Assembly (NCBI GenBank): GCA_004335835.1
Contig: RWJK01001311.1
Span: forward strand, 1 to 50,928
Direction: 5' to 3'
DNA from: Scenedesmus sp. ARA3
Taxonomy: Eukaryota; Chlorophyta; Chlorophyceae; Sphaeropleales; Scenedesmaceae
DNA: 50,928 nucleotides
The notes under the pieces are model-generated. The model saw nothing but the letters and a program-made list of their open reading frames with translations. It ran no database searches and had not been told where the DNA came from. Each line of letters opens with the position of its first letter. Within the stretch, counting starts at the first letter, position 1. The position numbers and the translations under genes were made by a program. This document shows positions 12,832-23,537 of this stretch, one piece after another.

Positions 12832-14659
12832 ATGGCCCTAGTAGAGCACGAGGACAAACCGAAATTCCACATAGCTCCAGCAGCAGGCTGGGTGAATGTG
12901 AGTTGGCATTGGGGTTGGGGTGGGCGCCCTGGACATCACACTGTGCCAGCTGGAGCCAGCTGAGCCTACAAAACTCACGTATAAGCGTATCAAATTCATA
13001 TCACAAGTGTTTGGGTGGCGTTTGGTGCGTCTGCAGGATCCCAATGGACCTTTCATGTACAAGGGACAGTACCACCTGTGAGTGCTGCTGCTTGGGAACA
13101 CCAGGGGCATCTGTTGGCTCATGAGCAGCAAGCAGCATAGTGTGCAGCAAACTCAACCCAGATCATGCGTGATCTGCCCTTGCACCGCCAGCAGCAGCAG
13201 TAAAGGTTGACCAGCAGCTGCCTGCTGTCAGCTTCCTGCAACTGCACCACGCAGCACACAGCGTGCCTTGACACTCATTGCAACAAAGCTGCTGTGTGGG
13301 CAGCTGCACAAGCACACCAGAGCTGTTAAGCTCAGCGACACAGCCACAAGCGCCTACAGTGTTGAGCAGCTGCCTGACAGCAGCTGTTGCAGATGCACTC
13401 AGCTGGTCTGCAGTTGCATGTCCGCAGCAGCCGGGTTCTTGGCAGTTGCCAGCTCTGCAGTTGTGCTGCTTGTGCAGTGTTGCCTTGCCCTGACATCATA
13501 GTGTGGTTGTGAGCAGCAACAGTGGCGGGGACCACAGGGGTGCGCGGTGTTGGGGCTATCATACTGGTGTACTGCTGACCACCGCTCCTGCACACCTCAG
13601 CCCTACCTCCTGCAAGCACCCCACCCCATCCCACCCCACCCCACCCCACCCCATCACACATTTGATCGCTCATTTTTTCTGCTGCATGCTGGCCTCACCT
13701 ATTCTGTTATCTTTCATCCTGCAACTGAAATCCTGCATGCGCAGGTTCTACCAGCACCTCCCAGAGGGCTGCGAGTGGGCATTCGGCCTGGTATGGGGCC
13801 ATGCAGTCAGTAGGGACCTCATTCACTGGGAGCACCTGCCGCATGCAATGGTCCCCACAGCAAAGTCCCTAGATGCAGACGGCTGCTTCAGCGGCTGCGC
13901 AACAATAGACACAGACGGCACACCGATCCTGCTGTACACGGGCGTGCGGCTGCGCACGAATCCGGACGCGCAGCCGCCGCCGCCACCGGAGTGCGATCTG
14001 AACCTGCCGTTCATCGAGTCGCAGCTGTATGCAACGCCGGCCGATTCAGGTTTGTGTTGTGGGCGCACAAGTGCTGTGTTAGAGGTTTCACTAGCACCAC
14101 CACCAGCAGTAGCAGCAGCAGCAGCAGCGGCGGCGGCCGCAGCCTGGCAGCTGTATGTAATGCCAGTTGCTCCAGGTGCGTGTTGTGGGCGCACGCGGGT
14201 GCTGTCGGCTGGATCATTTGCAGCAGCGGCGGCAGCAGCGGTGTGGCGGCTGCAGCATCTGCAGCTGTTGCCGACCGCAGCAGCTTCACCATCAGCAGCA
14301 GCAGCAGCAGCAGCAGCAGCTTACAGAGTGGCAGCTGCAAGATAGGAATGATCTCCAGCTGAATGCAATCGCAGCCCGATCCTGGGTAGGCAGATGTTAA
14401 CAGTTGCGTCATCACCACAGCTGCGCCCGGCAGGCTGCAGCTGGGTCAGCAGCAGAGTGGTGCAGCAGCAGCAGCAGCTGCAACAGCAGTGTCTCAGCAG
14501 CAGGAAGCTGGGCATTGGTGCGGCAGATCAGCAGGCGTTGTTGCCGCGGTGCATCTGCATCTGTGCCAAGGCTTACTTTTCAGGGGTTGCAGTGCATCAC
14601 CAAGCAGCTGGCACCTGGGTGTTGGGCGACTCAGCAGCAGAGCCAGTTCCGCTACTACT

Positions 14660-14698
<39 letters not shown>

Positions 14699-14836
14699 AT
14701 GTGATTCGCTGTGTGTTCGAGCCGCAGCAGCGCACCACACAGCCATGTCCCATAAAGGCGCTGTGCTCTACATGCACTGGTGCTCATTGGTTCCCCCTGT
14801 TAGATCTCTGAGCTGCTAATGCCCTGCTGGTATCCC

Positions 14837-14879
<43 letters not shown>

Positions 14880-17800
14880 AGATGACCCGCTGCTGGTGAG
14901 CTGGGTGAAGGAGGCGGCGCCTTTCATTGGCGTGCCTCCCCCCAACATGAACCTCACTGGGTGGCGGGACCCTTTTGTGGTGGAGCGGCCGTGTGGGGCA
15001 AACGACCACGAGTGGGTGGTGCTCATGGGCTCAGGTGCGTGAATATGGGGTGGTTTGCCGGCGGCTGTTCACCTTCTTTTGCTGCTGGGGCTGCGGGTGG
15101 GGTTGGCTGTTCTGTTGCTGGTGATGCTGGCTGACTCCAGTGCGTGCTGTTGCTATATATATTTTTGAATGCCTTGCGGGAGCGTTTTGTGGATGAGCGG
15201 CCGTGCAGCGCAATTGACCACGAGTGGGTGGTGCTCTTGGGCTCAGGTGCGGCCTGCGTGTATGGTTCTGTTTGTTTGCAGGAAGCTGATCTCTGCTCGT
15301 GCGGCTGATCTGCTGTTGATTTGCATGATTAGGTGGTGCCCATGGGATCAGGGTGGCGCGCCGCTTGCGCGTTATTGGTGCTGTTGTAGCTGTTGGATGG
15401 GCGCTGATGCGGCTGCGAGGGCCCATGTACCCGAGCAGCAGACTCTGCAGGTGTTAGTAACGCGTTCTTAACACATCTGTCACTGCACATGCGCCCTGCA
15501 GGCATCAAGGAGGTGGGCGGGGCCACCATTGTGTACCGCACAGGCGCCTTGAGGGACGCATGTGTCAGTAACAATATTGTAACATGTGTGTGACCGCCCC
15601 ATCTTGCAGGCATCAAGGAAGTGGGCGGGGCCACCATTGTGTACCGCACACGCACCCTGCGGGGTACATTTGTCAGTAACATATTTGTAACATGTGTGTC
15701 GCCGCCCCTGTCACCTTGCAGGCATCAAGGAGGTGGGTGGGGCCACCATCGTGTACCGCACACGCACCCTGAGGGACGCAGCCAGCTGGCGCTACGATGG
15801 CCTGCTGTGTGTAGGAGACGGCGACACAGGTGCGGCGCAACAGCACCTGCAGGGCCCTGCAATCTCATCAACAAGAAAGCATGCAGCAACAGGGCAGTGG
15901 CAGCTGTACGCACGTTCACAGAAACCTAATAGCTGGCCACAGGCACCAGCAAACAAACTCTGCTTTTAACTGCTTGTTGTGCTGCTGCTATGGTGACAAT
16001 TTTAACCATGATATTGTCTTGGCTGTCGGCGCTGGTGTCTGCAGGTGCTGTGTGGGAGTGTCCCCTGATCGTGCAGCTCAATCCTCTTCCAGCAGGGGCA
16101 CTTCCGCTAGGCAGCAGCAACCACGCACGGCTAGCCATGGGCAACCGGAAGCACAGCCTATCTCGCCTCAACAGCAGCAGCAGCGGTGGCGGCATAGCAG
16201 CACCACCAGCAGCAGCAGACGGACCCATGCAGCAGCATGGGGACCCGCTGCAGCAGCAGGACAGCAGCATCAACAGCAGCAGCGCGTGCGGCTGCGATGG
16301 CATTAGCATCATTGCAGACTGCACTAGCAGCAGCATCAACGGCAGCAGCAGCAGCAGCGAGCCGCCGTATGCGTTGGTCAATGCATGGGGCGGGCCGCCG
16401 CCGGGCTGTAGCATGGCTGGCGTGGCAGCTGGCAGTTGGGATGAGCGCTACAGCCACTTTTACAGCATCAGCCCGGACGCGTGCACCAACCCCACCATCT
16501 ACTGGCTTGGCAGGTAAGGGGCTCTGCAAGGGTTGTACTGTAGTGGGGAGTAAAGGAGTGAGTCAGTGAGTGAGTGGGTGAGCGATTGGATGAGTCATCA
16601 AGTGCAGGTACATGCGGTGCGTTGATATCTTGTATCTCGCTACTGCCTTCGTGCTGCTATGATTTCTGTAGTTCGCTGGTACGCCAACGGCTGCTTTGAC
16701 CTAGAAAACGTTACGGGCCTGCTGTTGCTGTAGTCGCGCGACATGCTGACAGCTACACGTTACTGTTCCTTCCTGCTGCAGGTACAGCAACGGCCGCTTT
16801 GACCTAGAAAACGCCAAGGGCCCGCTGCGACTAGACTTGGGCGACACACTGTACGCGCCCAACGTGATGCGGGACGATGCGGGGCGCGTCATACTGTGGG
16901 GCTGGCTGCAGGAGCGCCGCACGGTGAGCGATGCTTGCAATGATAGCTTGTTATGAGCGTATCGGGTGTGCTTATTGTGGCTTGTATCTGGCGCGCTGTG
17001 CTGTTCTGTGGTGCTGGCTGCAGGAGCGGCGCACGGTGAGTTGTTCTGGGCGTTATTAGCTCTTCATCAGCGCCTTGATGCGGCTGGTGTGGCTCATAAG
17101 ATAAGATCTGTGCTGCGTCATAACTGTCGGGTTGGCTGCAAGAGCGGCGCACGGTGAGCACTTTCGCATGACGCATCCGATGGCATGCGGATGCGGCTAC
17201 TGTGGATGGGATGATGCGCGCGAGGCAGGTCATAGGTCGGCACATACGACTATACGCCCCCCATCACTGTACCCCTACTTTCATGCAGCTGAGTTGCTCA
17301 CCACAGCACGCCACTGCCTGCTTGTGCAGGTCAGCACGACTATGCCGGCTGCACAACACGCTGCAAAGACGTTCACTGTCAAATCAACTGTACTCACGCT
17401 TCCTTACCTGTGTTTGTCTTTCATTGCCTGTTTGTGCAGGTCGGCACGTACGACTACGCGGGCTGCATGACAGTGCCGCGCCTGCTGCACCTGGATGGTG
17501 ACAGGCTGGTGCAGCTCCCCGCCCCCGAGCTGCTGAGCCTGAGGCAGGGCGAGGCGTGGCAAGCCAGCCATGTGCAGCTAGGCGGACCACAGGCGTCACT
17601 GCCGGTGCCTGGCTTGGTTGGCAGCCGCTGCCTTGACATAGAGGTGCGAGCAGCTGTCTTTGTTGCCTGCTGTGGCAGGTTCTGTGGGTGTGTGTGCGGG
17701 ACATGCTGCGGATGGTAGTGACTGTTTTGTTGATTGTGCATGCTGCTGAGCCTGAGGCAGGGCGAGGTGTGGCAGGCCAGCCCTGTGCAGCTGGGTGGAC

Positions 17801-20163
17801 CACAGGCCTCGCTGCCGGTGCCGGGCCTGGTCGGCAGCCGCTGCCTCGACATAGAGGTGCGTGTTTAGACTGTGTTTGCTGTGTGTTGCACAATGTTGTG
17901 GCTGTTTCATAGATTTGTATGTGGCTGGTCAGCTTGCTGCAGCAGGTTGTGTTGTGGTTGTGTATGTGGCCATGCCCCTGATGTGGTTGTGTATGTGTCC
18001 ATGCCCCTGATGTGGTTGTGTATGTGGCCATGCCTCTGAGCTGCTGAGCCTGAGGCAGGGCGAGGCGTGGCAGGCCAGCCATGTGCAGCTAGGCGGACCG
18101 CAGGCGTCACTGCCGGTGCCGGGGCTGGTCGGCAGCCGCAGCCTGGATATAGAGGTGGGCGCTTGGGCTGTTTTTGTTGGCGCTGCAGTTATTTGTGGCT
18201 GGTGTATATACATCGGATGTGGCTCGCATGCTTGGTGCAGCAGGTTGTGCTGTGGTTAACTGTGGATAACCTGTTGTGGTTAACCCGCGTCATCTGCCCT
18301 ACTGTTTTCCTTATTCTCTCACCTGCAGGCCGTGTTCAGCCAGGGCAGCGCCAGCACCGTGGGCGTGCTGCTGCGCAGCTGGCACCATCTTTGCTGAATC
18401 ACTGCTGTCCTGTTTCTTGGTGTTGTTCTGTATCTCCTGCAGGCCGTGTTCAGCCAGGGCAGCGCCAGCACTGTGGGTGTGCTGCTGCGCAGCTGTCAAC
18501 AGCCCCAATCTCTATTCACCTGCATTGAAGTCGTCTGTACTGTCTTTTTCCCATCATCTTGCAGGCCGTGTTCAGCCAGGACAGCGCTTCCACCGTGGGC
18601 GTACTGCTGCGCAGCTGGCACCATCTTTGCTGAACTACGCCTGCCCTGTTTCTCGGTGCTGTTCTGTATCTCCTGCAGGCCGTGTTCAGCCAGGGCAGCG
18701 CCAGCAACTTAAGCATGCTGCGGTTAAGCTGTCAACAGCCTTAGTATTCCACTGAGCACCCTCATCAGCTGCCTGTCTGTGCGGTCTTTCTTCTGTCACC
18801 TGCAGGCTGTGTTCAGCCAGGGCACGCCAGCACCGTTGGCGTGCTGCTGCGCAGCTGGCACCATCCCTGCTGAAATACGCCTGCCCTGTTTCTCGGTGTT
18901 GTTCTGCATTTCCTGCAGGCTGTGTTCAGCCAGGGCAGCGCCTCCACTGTGGGCGTGCTGCTGCGCAGCTGTCAACTGCCTTGGAATTCAATCAAACACC
19001 TGCATCAATGGCTGTGCTGTGTTTCTTCTCTGCAGGCCGTGTTTAGCCAGGGCAGCGCTTCCACCGTGGGCGTGCTGCTGCGCAGCTGGCACAGTCCTTT
19101 TGCGCATCTCACTTACTGTCCTGCCTGTCCTGCCCTGTTTTCTCTGACACTTTCGCAGGCCGTATTCAGCCAGGGCAGCGCTTCCACAGTAGGTGTGCTG
19201 CTGCGCAGCTGGCACCATCTGGACTGAACCATTTTTATCCTGTTTCTTGGTGTTGTTCTGTATCTCCTGCAGGCCGTGTTCAGCCAGGGCAGCGCCTCAA
19301 CGGTGGGCGTGCTGCTGCGCAGCTGGCACCAGGGTGGCGAGGGCGGCGCAGCCGTGCTGTTCAACTGGGAGTCAGGCCTGCTTGAAGTCGTGTTTGAGGC
19401 CTTAGATCCAGCTACCATGAGCTTTAGCTTGACTGCCCCTATGGCGAGGCGCATTGGGGGGCCGCTGCAGCAAAAGCCGGGCCAGCCGCTGGCGCTACGG
19501 TTGCTGCTGGATGCCAGGTGGGTAGGGAACGCCTTACTGTATGTTATGGATGCTGAAAATTTTGGAGACTTGCTTTGGTGAACAAGAGAAGAAAAGGGAT
19601 TTGGGTGTTTGGGGTCGAGGCAAGTGGGGCCGCTGCAGCAGCAGCCGGGCCAGCCACTGGCGCTGCGGCCGCTGCTGGATGCCAGGTGGGCGTGCTGTTG
19701 CTGCGGCGGCTGCTTGCTGTGCATTGGATTGACTATGGCGGAGGTGAATCAATTGGTTTATGTGTTGCCTGGTCTTGCTCCTGCTTCAGCCCTGCACTGG
19801 CAGTATGCGTAGTCCGGCAATTTGTCGTGTGTTTGCACCTCTTCGCACGATGCCGCTGACACCGTTGCTGCTTCTGCTGCTGCTGCTGCTGCAGCTGCCT
19901 TGAGATCTTCACTGGCACTGGCGAGGTGCTGTCCACGCGCATCTACAGGGGCAGCCCTCCACACGGCCACGCAGATGCAGGCATCGAGTTTGTAGCGCTA
20001 GACGGAGACGCACGGCTCGACCGCGTGGCTGCTTATGAGATGGCTAGCTGCATTGCTGCACCGCACAAGCGCCAGTGTCAGCCGCAGCAGCAGCAAGCGG
20101 CAGCAGCAGCGGGTGAGGTGCAGGACCTGTTTGATGAGCTGGCAGCGCTGCATCAGCAGGATG

Positions 20164-20194
<31 letters not shown>

Positions 20195-20417
20195 CGCGAG
20201 TCTGTCGCTGAGCAGCAGCCTGAAGGCGCAGCCGTCGCTGCTGCTGCAGCAGCAGCAGCAGCAGCTGGCAAGTCCTAGGGCAGCAGAGATAGCAGGGAAG
20301 CTGCAGCAGCTGGCGCTGGCTGGTGTGGGGCTGGATGGGGAGCAGCAGCTGCTGCATGTGGAGCATGTGGCAGTGCCGGAGGAGGAGCTGTGTGCAGACA
20401 TCTTTGATTTTGAATAG
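12832..20417 (+). CDS. Glycoside hydrolase family 32 beta-fructofuranosidase (invertase-like)
   Basis: Eleven exons give 751 residues: 12832-12897, 13037-13077, 13745-14049, 14882-15034, 15722-15829, 16045-16513, 16782-16923, 17440-17643, 19273-19517 and 19895-20417, with the first two splitting the W-V-N|DPNG motif. (Ten intervals are listed; an eleventh upstream exon is possible but not proven.) GH32 enzymes hydrolyse or transfer beta-fructosyl units of sucrose or fructans. Visible hallmarks are WVNDPNG (nucleophile Asp23), [33 protein letters not shown] (Asp167), WECP (acid/base Glu229), [24 protein letters not shown] and a C-terminal beta-sandwich ending near [17 protein letters not shown]. 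Phases agree at every junction. Odd points: about 100 Ser/Gln/Gly-rich residues after WECP, a polyGln insert near the C-terminus, and no signal peptide at the chosen ATG, so it is cytosolic or lacks a first exon here. Substrate specificity (sucrose or fructan) cannot be read. Confidence 0.9.
13617..13656 (+). repeat. CCACC-rich tract in GH32 intron 2
   Basis: A pyrimidine-only run of CCACCCCATCC / CCACC units lies in the 667-bp intron before the exon starting at 13745. It could act as an extended polypyrimidine element; this is an inference only. Confidence 0.6.
14146..14175 (+). repeat. Copy of GH32 exon 3 donor end
   Basis: The functional exon ends ...CTGTATGCAACGCCGGCCGATTCAG|gtttgtgttgtgggcgcac at 14049. 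A diverged copy (CTGTATGTAATGCCAGTTGCTCCAG|gtgcgtgttgtgggcgcac) ends at 14175, 126 bp downstream inside the intron, with its own GT donor. Confidence 0.7.
15183..15351 (+). repeat. Copies of GH32 exon 4 donor end
   Basis: The block coding [17 protein letters not shown], functional up to 15034, recurs at 15183-15246 as [17 protein letters not shown] followed by another GTGCGG donor. A shorter remnant (GTGGTGCCCATGGGATCAG) ends near 15351. Spacing of the first copy is 212 bp. Confidence 0.8.
15502..15721 (+). repeat. Two acceptor-side copies of GH32 exon 5
   Basis: CAG|GCATCAAGGAGGTGGGCGGGGCC... occurs three times, starting at 15502, 15610 and 15722 (spacings 108 and 112 bp). The last continues into the full exon and is taken as functional. 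The first two encode [14 protein letters not shown], run through a degenerate intron and carry their own CAG acceptors. Confidence 0.85.
16679..16730 (+). repeat. Acceptor-side copy of GH32 exon 7
   Basis: The copy (start of exon 7: [14 protein letters not shown]) precedes the functional exon at 16782 ([14 protein letters not shown]) by 103 bp. Its upstream base context (CGCTG) lacks a perfect AG acceptor, so it appears decayed. Confidence 0.75.
17012..17153 (+). repeat. Two donor-side copies of GH32 exon 7
   Basis: GGCTGCAGGAGCGGCGCACG|gtgag (coding LQERRT) ends the functional exon at 16923 and recurs ending at 17035 and 17153 (spacings 112 and 118 bp). Both copies keep a GTGAG donor. Confidence 0.85.
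17742..18154 (+). repeat. Two long donor-side copies of GH32 exon 8
   Basis: The 3' half of exon 8 ([19 protein letters not shown]... to CLDIE) recurs at 17742-17856 and 18038-18154. Each is about 115 bp, open in the original frame and followed by GTGCG or GTGGG. Nucleotide identity is high with mostly silent or conservative differences (e.g. HVQL to PVQL, RCLDIE to RSLDIE). Neither starts with an obvious acceptor. Confidence 0.9.
17952..18036 (+). repeat. 29-bp minisatellite, about three copies
   Basis: The unit TGTGGTTGTGTATGTGGCCATGCCCCTGA repeats about three times between the second and third copies of the exon 8 end, and probably forms part of the duplicated intron unit. Confidence 0.8.
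18329..19272 (+). repeat. Eight tandem acceptor-side copies of GH32 exon 9
   Basis: CAG|GCCGTGTTCAGCCAGGGC... (coding [18 protein letters not shown]) starts at 18329, 18443, 18565, 18679, 18806, 18919, 19036 and 19159, then at 19273 where it continues as the functional exon. Spacings are 114, 122, 114, 127, 113, 117, 123 and 114 bp. Each copy has its own TGCAG or CGCAG acceptor. After about 60 bp each diverges into one of two linker types, one with GGCACCATC...TTTCT(T/C)GGTGTTGTTCTGTATCTCCTGCAG, the other with TGTCAAC..., roughly alternating, so a two-unit block seems to have been amplified. Use of any early acceptor would soon reach a stop. Confidence 0.95.
19626..19685 (+). repeat. Donor-side copy of GH32 exon 9
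   Basis: The exon end [19 protein letters not shown]|gtgggta at 19517 recurs as [19 protein letters not shown] followed by AG|gtgggcg ending at 19685, a spacing of 168 bp. The copy is open and has an intact donor. Confidence 0.85.
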
Positions 20418-22389
20418 GCCGAATAGGCCACATCAGGTGTGGATCGGTGGTGTACATGCGGATTTTGTGCTGCGTAGGAGGTAGCGGGGTGTGATGCAGA
20501 GGTGGTGGAGTCTGTCAGGCGTGTTGAGAGCTGCTGGTTGGCCTGCTATGCTGCTTGGCGGCGACGCCTGGTGAAACAAGTAGTGTGCAGACATGCGGGC
20601 ACTGCTTTGGGTGGGCCGAGCAATGCGTGTGGTGGGCCTATGGTGGCACTGTTGCTGTTGTCGGCCATGTATGCGCATGTATGCAGCACCTACATAAGCG
20701 AGAGGTGCAGCAGCAGATGAGGCAGGGCGGGCATGCAAACTCACCTCTCCTGCGGGATGGGTGAATAGCTACCTTGTAGGTTAGCACATACAGCATGCAC
20801 CTTGCATGAGGCTCCAGTGCGGTTACAAGGCGGAGTTTGGTCCAGGGCGGCTGAGACTGCAAGGCCAGCACCTTGTGCAGCTCAGAGCTGGATCCACATG
20901 CATATTTTGGCAGTACTACGTAGTACGTCTACCTCATTTTTGTAGTGGCAGTTGCGGCTTTGGTGCGCAACATGTGCAGCAATGGTAGAGGGCAGCTGCA
21001 GATGCGTGCGGATGTACTGTCTGGTGCCACATGCTTGGTGTGTGAAGTACTGTAGGAGTAAGCATCATGTTATGTGGATGGCCTGTGTGTGATATAGGGT
21101 TGGCTGTTCGCATTGTACTTGCTTGGGTGGGGTTTTCCTCTCATGGAATCGTTGCCTGCACATACGCGGCTGAGTGGGCTCCCACTGCAAGCCTTGTACG
21201 TGCTGTGGTGCTGCTCAACGCTGCTCCTGGTGCTGTAGCCCTGCAGTTTGGCATGATGGTTCTGCCTGTGCCACTGCGTGCTGCAGTGCTGCTCGAGTTG
21301 GGTGTTAAGTGCTTGCAGCATAGGCTGCAGCATAGGCTTGCAGCATACGCTGTGCGCGGCTTGATCTGGTTGCAAGGCGCAATCGAGTTTGAAGGTGCTG
21401 ACTGAAGGGCCGAATTGGCAGCACTGCCCATTGCCATATATGCATTGTGTGGTGTGTCACTGGTGGTGATTTGCAACACTGCTGCTGCACCTGGAGTCCT
21501 TCCAGCACTGTGCAGGCTGCTGTATCTGGCAGCAGCCTCCAGCAGGTGCGTGATCTGCCTTGCCACCGCAAAGCAGTGCTTTGTGGCGCGATTGAGGGAC
21601 ATGGATCATTGCATGCACTGCGTGCGCCTCCAGTATTTTGGGCAGCCGTACTGAGCATTGACTGCAAGTGCAGCTGCGTCGGCTGTGCTGTTGTGCATGC
21701 CGCTTACGACGGTGGCTGTCCTGCTGCTTGGGCACCTGGCAGTTGCAACTCTGGTGGGGCGATTGCACTGGCACGCCATGCGCGGGGCAGGCATCTTGTG
21801 GGTTTACCTGTCAAAGCATGGCAGATACAGAGGTGCTTTAACAGACAGAAGCATTGCGCTGTGGGCAGCCAGGGTGCAACACTGCTTTCAACAGTCCAAT
21901 GTTGCTGCCTCGTCCAGCTCAGCTGGTTTGTAGGTGTGGAACCCTTTGAATATCCTGTCTATCGGTTTTGCGGTTCAGTCATGGCGTGGGCCAGCACACT
22001 GATGCGGCCTGTCAGTCACCTGGCCAGCTAGCAGCAGCTAGTTACTATCGGGTGCGTAGAATGCTTTGCAATCGAAACATTTTATGATTTTTTTTTCACT
22101 TAAAGCTGCGTTCGGTTTTGACCAAGGATGAGCATGGCATTGTCAGCTCTTTTTTGACAAAGTCAACCTCGCAACATGCTAAGCATTGCTTCTCTCATCA
22201 GGTGACGCACTGACTCGCGCTGACACGCTTGTGTATATGCTCAGTGTTTTGTGTTGACGATCAGCTTACTTTCTGGCTCGTGACTCGTGCACCCACCTGG
22301 GGTGACTTCGGCTTCACAAACAAGAAGCCAGAACGCAAGCAAAAGAAAGTACGTGCGAAACTTACATGACATTGCACTGAACGAGCGCT
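20418..22389. other. No certain gene; hydrophobic frame with two stops
   Basis: The 3' flank of GH32 and 5' flank of the GET1-like gene. From 21067 to 21933 one frame holds three successive hydrophobic open segments (113, 80 and 92 codons) separated by single TGA codons at 21403-21405 and 21652-21654. This could be a decayed multi-pass membrane protein gene, missed introns, or chance in a CTG-rich background. No TGTAA signal was noticed soon after 20417. Confidence 0.35.
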
Positions 22390-23537
22390 ATGGATGCTAG
22401 CTTGGGGCCTTGCTATGTCTTCGTGGCGCTATGCGTCCTCAATGGCGTGCGCTGGCTACTCCTGCGTAGCAAAATCGGCTTTGTTCATCAGCATAAGATG
22501 CGATTGGCTCAGGAGATAGCTTCTCTGCGGAAAGAGGCGGCAGCGTTCAACACGCCTAGCACATATGTCAAGAGCGCTAAATTTCAGAGGCTGGCGAACG
22601 CCAAGGAGAAAGAGCTGGCAGCTCTTCAGGAACACAAAGAAAGCAGTCTTCAGGATAAAATAGATACTGTGGTTGCTACGGCCAAGGTGCGCACAACCGC
22701 AGCAGGAACAGCAGCAACAGCAGCAACAGCACCAAGACCCTCCCACACTATTGATTGAAGATGACAGCCCATATTTGTTTGCAACCCAATGCACGGTGTG
22801 TCATGTATTGTGATCAGCAAAGTCGCATGCACGGCAGATGCTTTGTCCATGCAAACTATTGCGGAGTCAACAACAGCAGCAAACTGTCACATCAGCAGTC
22901 CCGCTTGGCAGTGCCAATCTGGCGGTGCATGCCACACACAAGCATTGAGCCTTTGGAGTTCAGCAGCCCCGAGAAACATCTTTGCCATGATTTGCACCTG
23001 TGCAACTGTTGTGGCATGCTACTGCAAGAGCAGCAGCTGCAGCAGCGCCAGAATGCCCTTGCATACATGTGTAGCACGCTGGCGACATCTTCACTGCTGC
23101 TACCTTGCTTGAAACCCTTAGTGTCCCCAACCACCACTCTCCTGCAAGCTTCCGCGCTACACTTGCCTTCCTGCGCCGGTGTTGTGCCGCCCTTCCTTCA
23201 ACTTGCAACCTCTAAGCCAAACTGTGCTTCCTGCGAACCTGCTGCCACCCTCGCACGCCTGCAGGTGCTGCTCATATCCCTGGCAGTAGTGGCTTGGTGG
23301 GGCAAGGCGCTGCTGCACATCCCGCCACACCTCACCTGGCCTTTCAACCGCCTGCTGGCCTTCCCACATGCCAGCAACTACCTAGAAGTAGGGGCAGTCA
23401 CTGTGCTGCCATGGGTAGCGATGTGTGACAGGGTCAGCAGCCTGCTTGCGCGTGTGGCCTTCCCACAGCAGCTGCTGGACCTGCGCACCAAGCCGCTATC
23501 TACTGTGCTAGAAGAGCCAGAGCCGCTGCTGTCATAA
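22390..23537 (+). CDS. GET1/WRB-like tail-anchored protein insertion receptor
   Basis: Two exons, 22390-22686 and 23265-23537, give 189 residues with stop TAA. The GET1/WRB family forms, with GET2/CAML, the ER receptor that takes tail-anchored proteins from the GET3 ATPase and inserts them. The sequence shows an N-terminal membrane helix (about 5-25, YVFVALCVLNGVRWLLL), a cytosolic charged coiled coil (about 33-95) with the family-like LRKEAAAFNTPSTYVKSAKF stretch, then two C-terminal helices (about 100-117 and 140-163). The length and three-helix topology fit the family (roughly 170-235 residues). The donor is AAG|GTGCGC and the acceptor CCTGCAG|GTG, both phase 0. The first exon could read on to a TGA at about 22758, giving a truncated product, if the intron were retained. 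The 578-bp intron shows no exon copy. Confidence 0.82.

Noticed and set aside
16237..16569. Ala/Ser frame overlapping GH32 exon 6
   Set aside because: It is an alternative frame of the polySer/polyGln insert.
18329..19272. Regularly spaced repeats resembling a CRISPR array
   Set aside because: The repeated part encodes the start of a GH32 exon with an acceptor, the spacers are related intron sequence, and the genome is eukaryotic.
21600..21660. DHHC palmitoyltransferase active site (DMDHCMHC)
   Set aside because: The spacing of Cys/His does not fit the DHHC-CRD consensus and the frame stops soon after, so it is left as a weak remark only.
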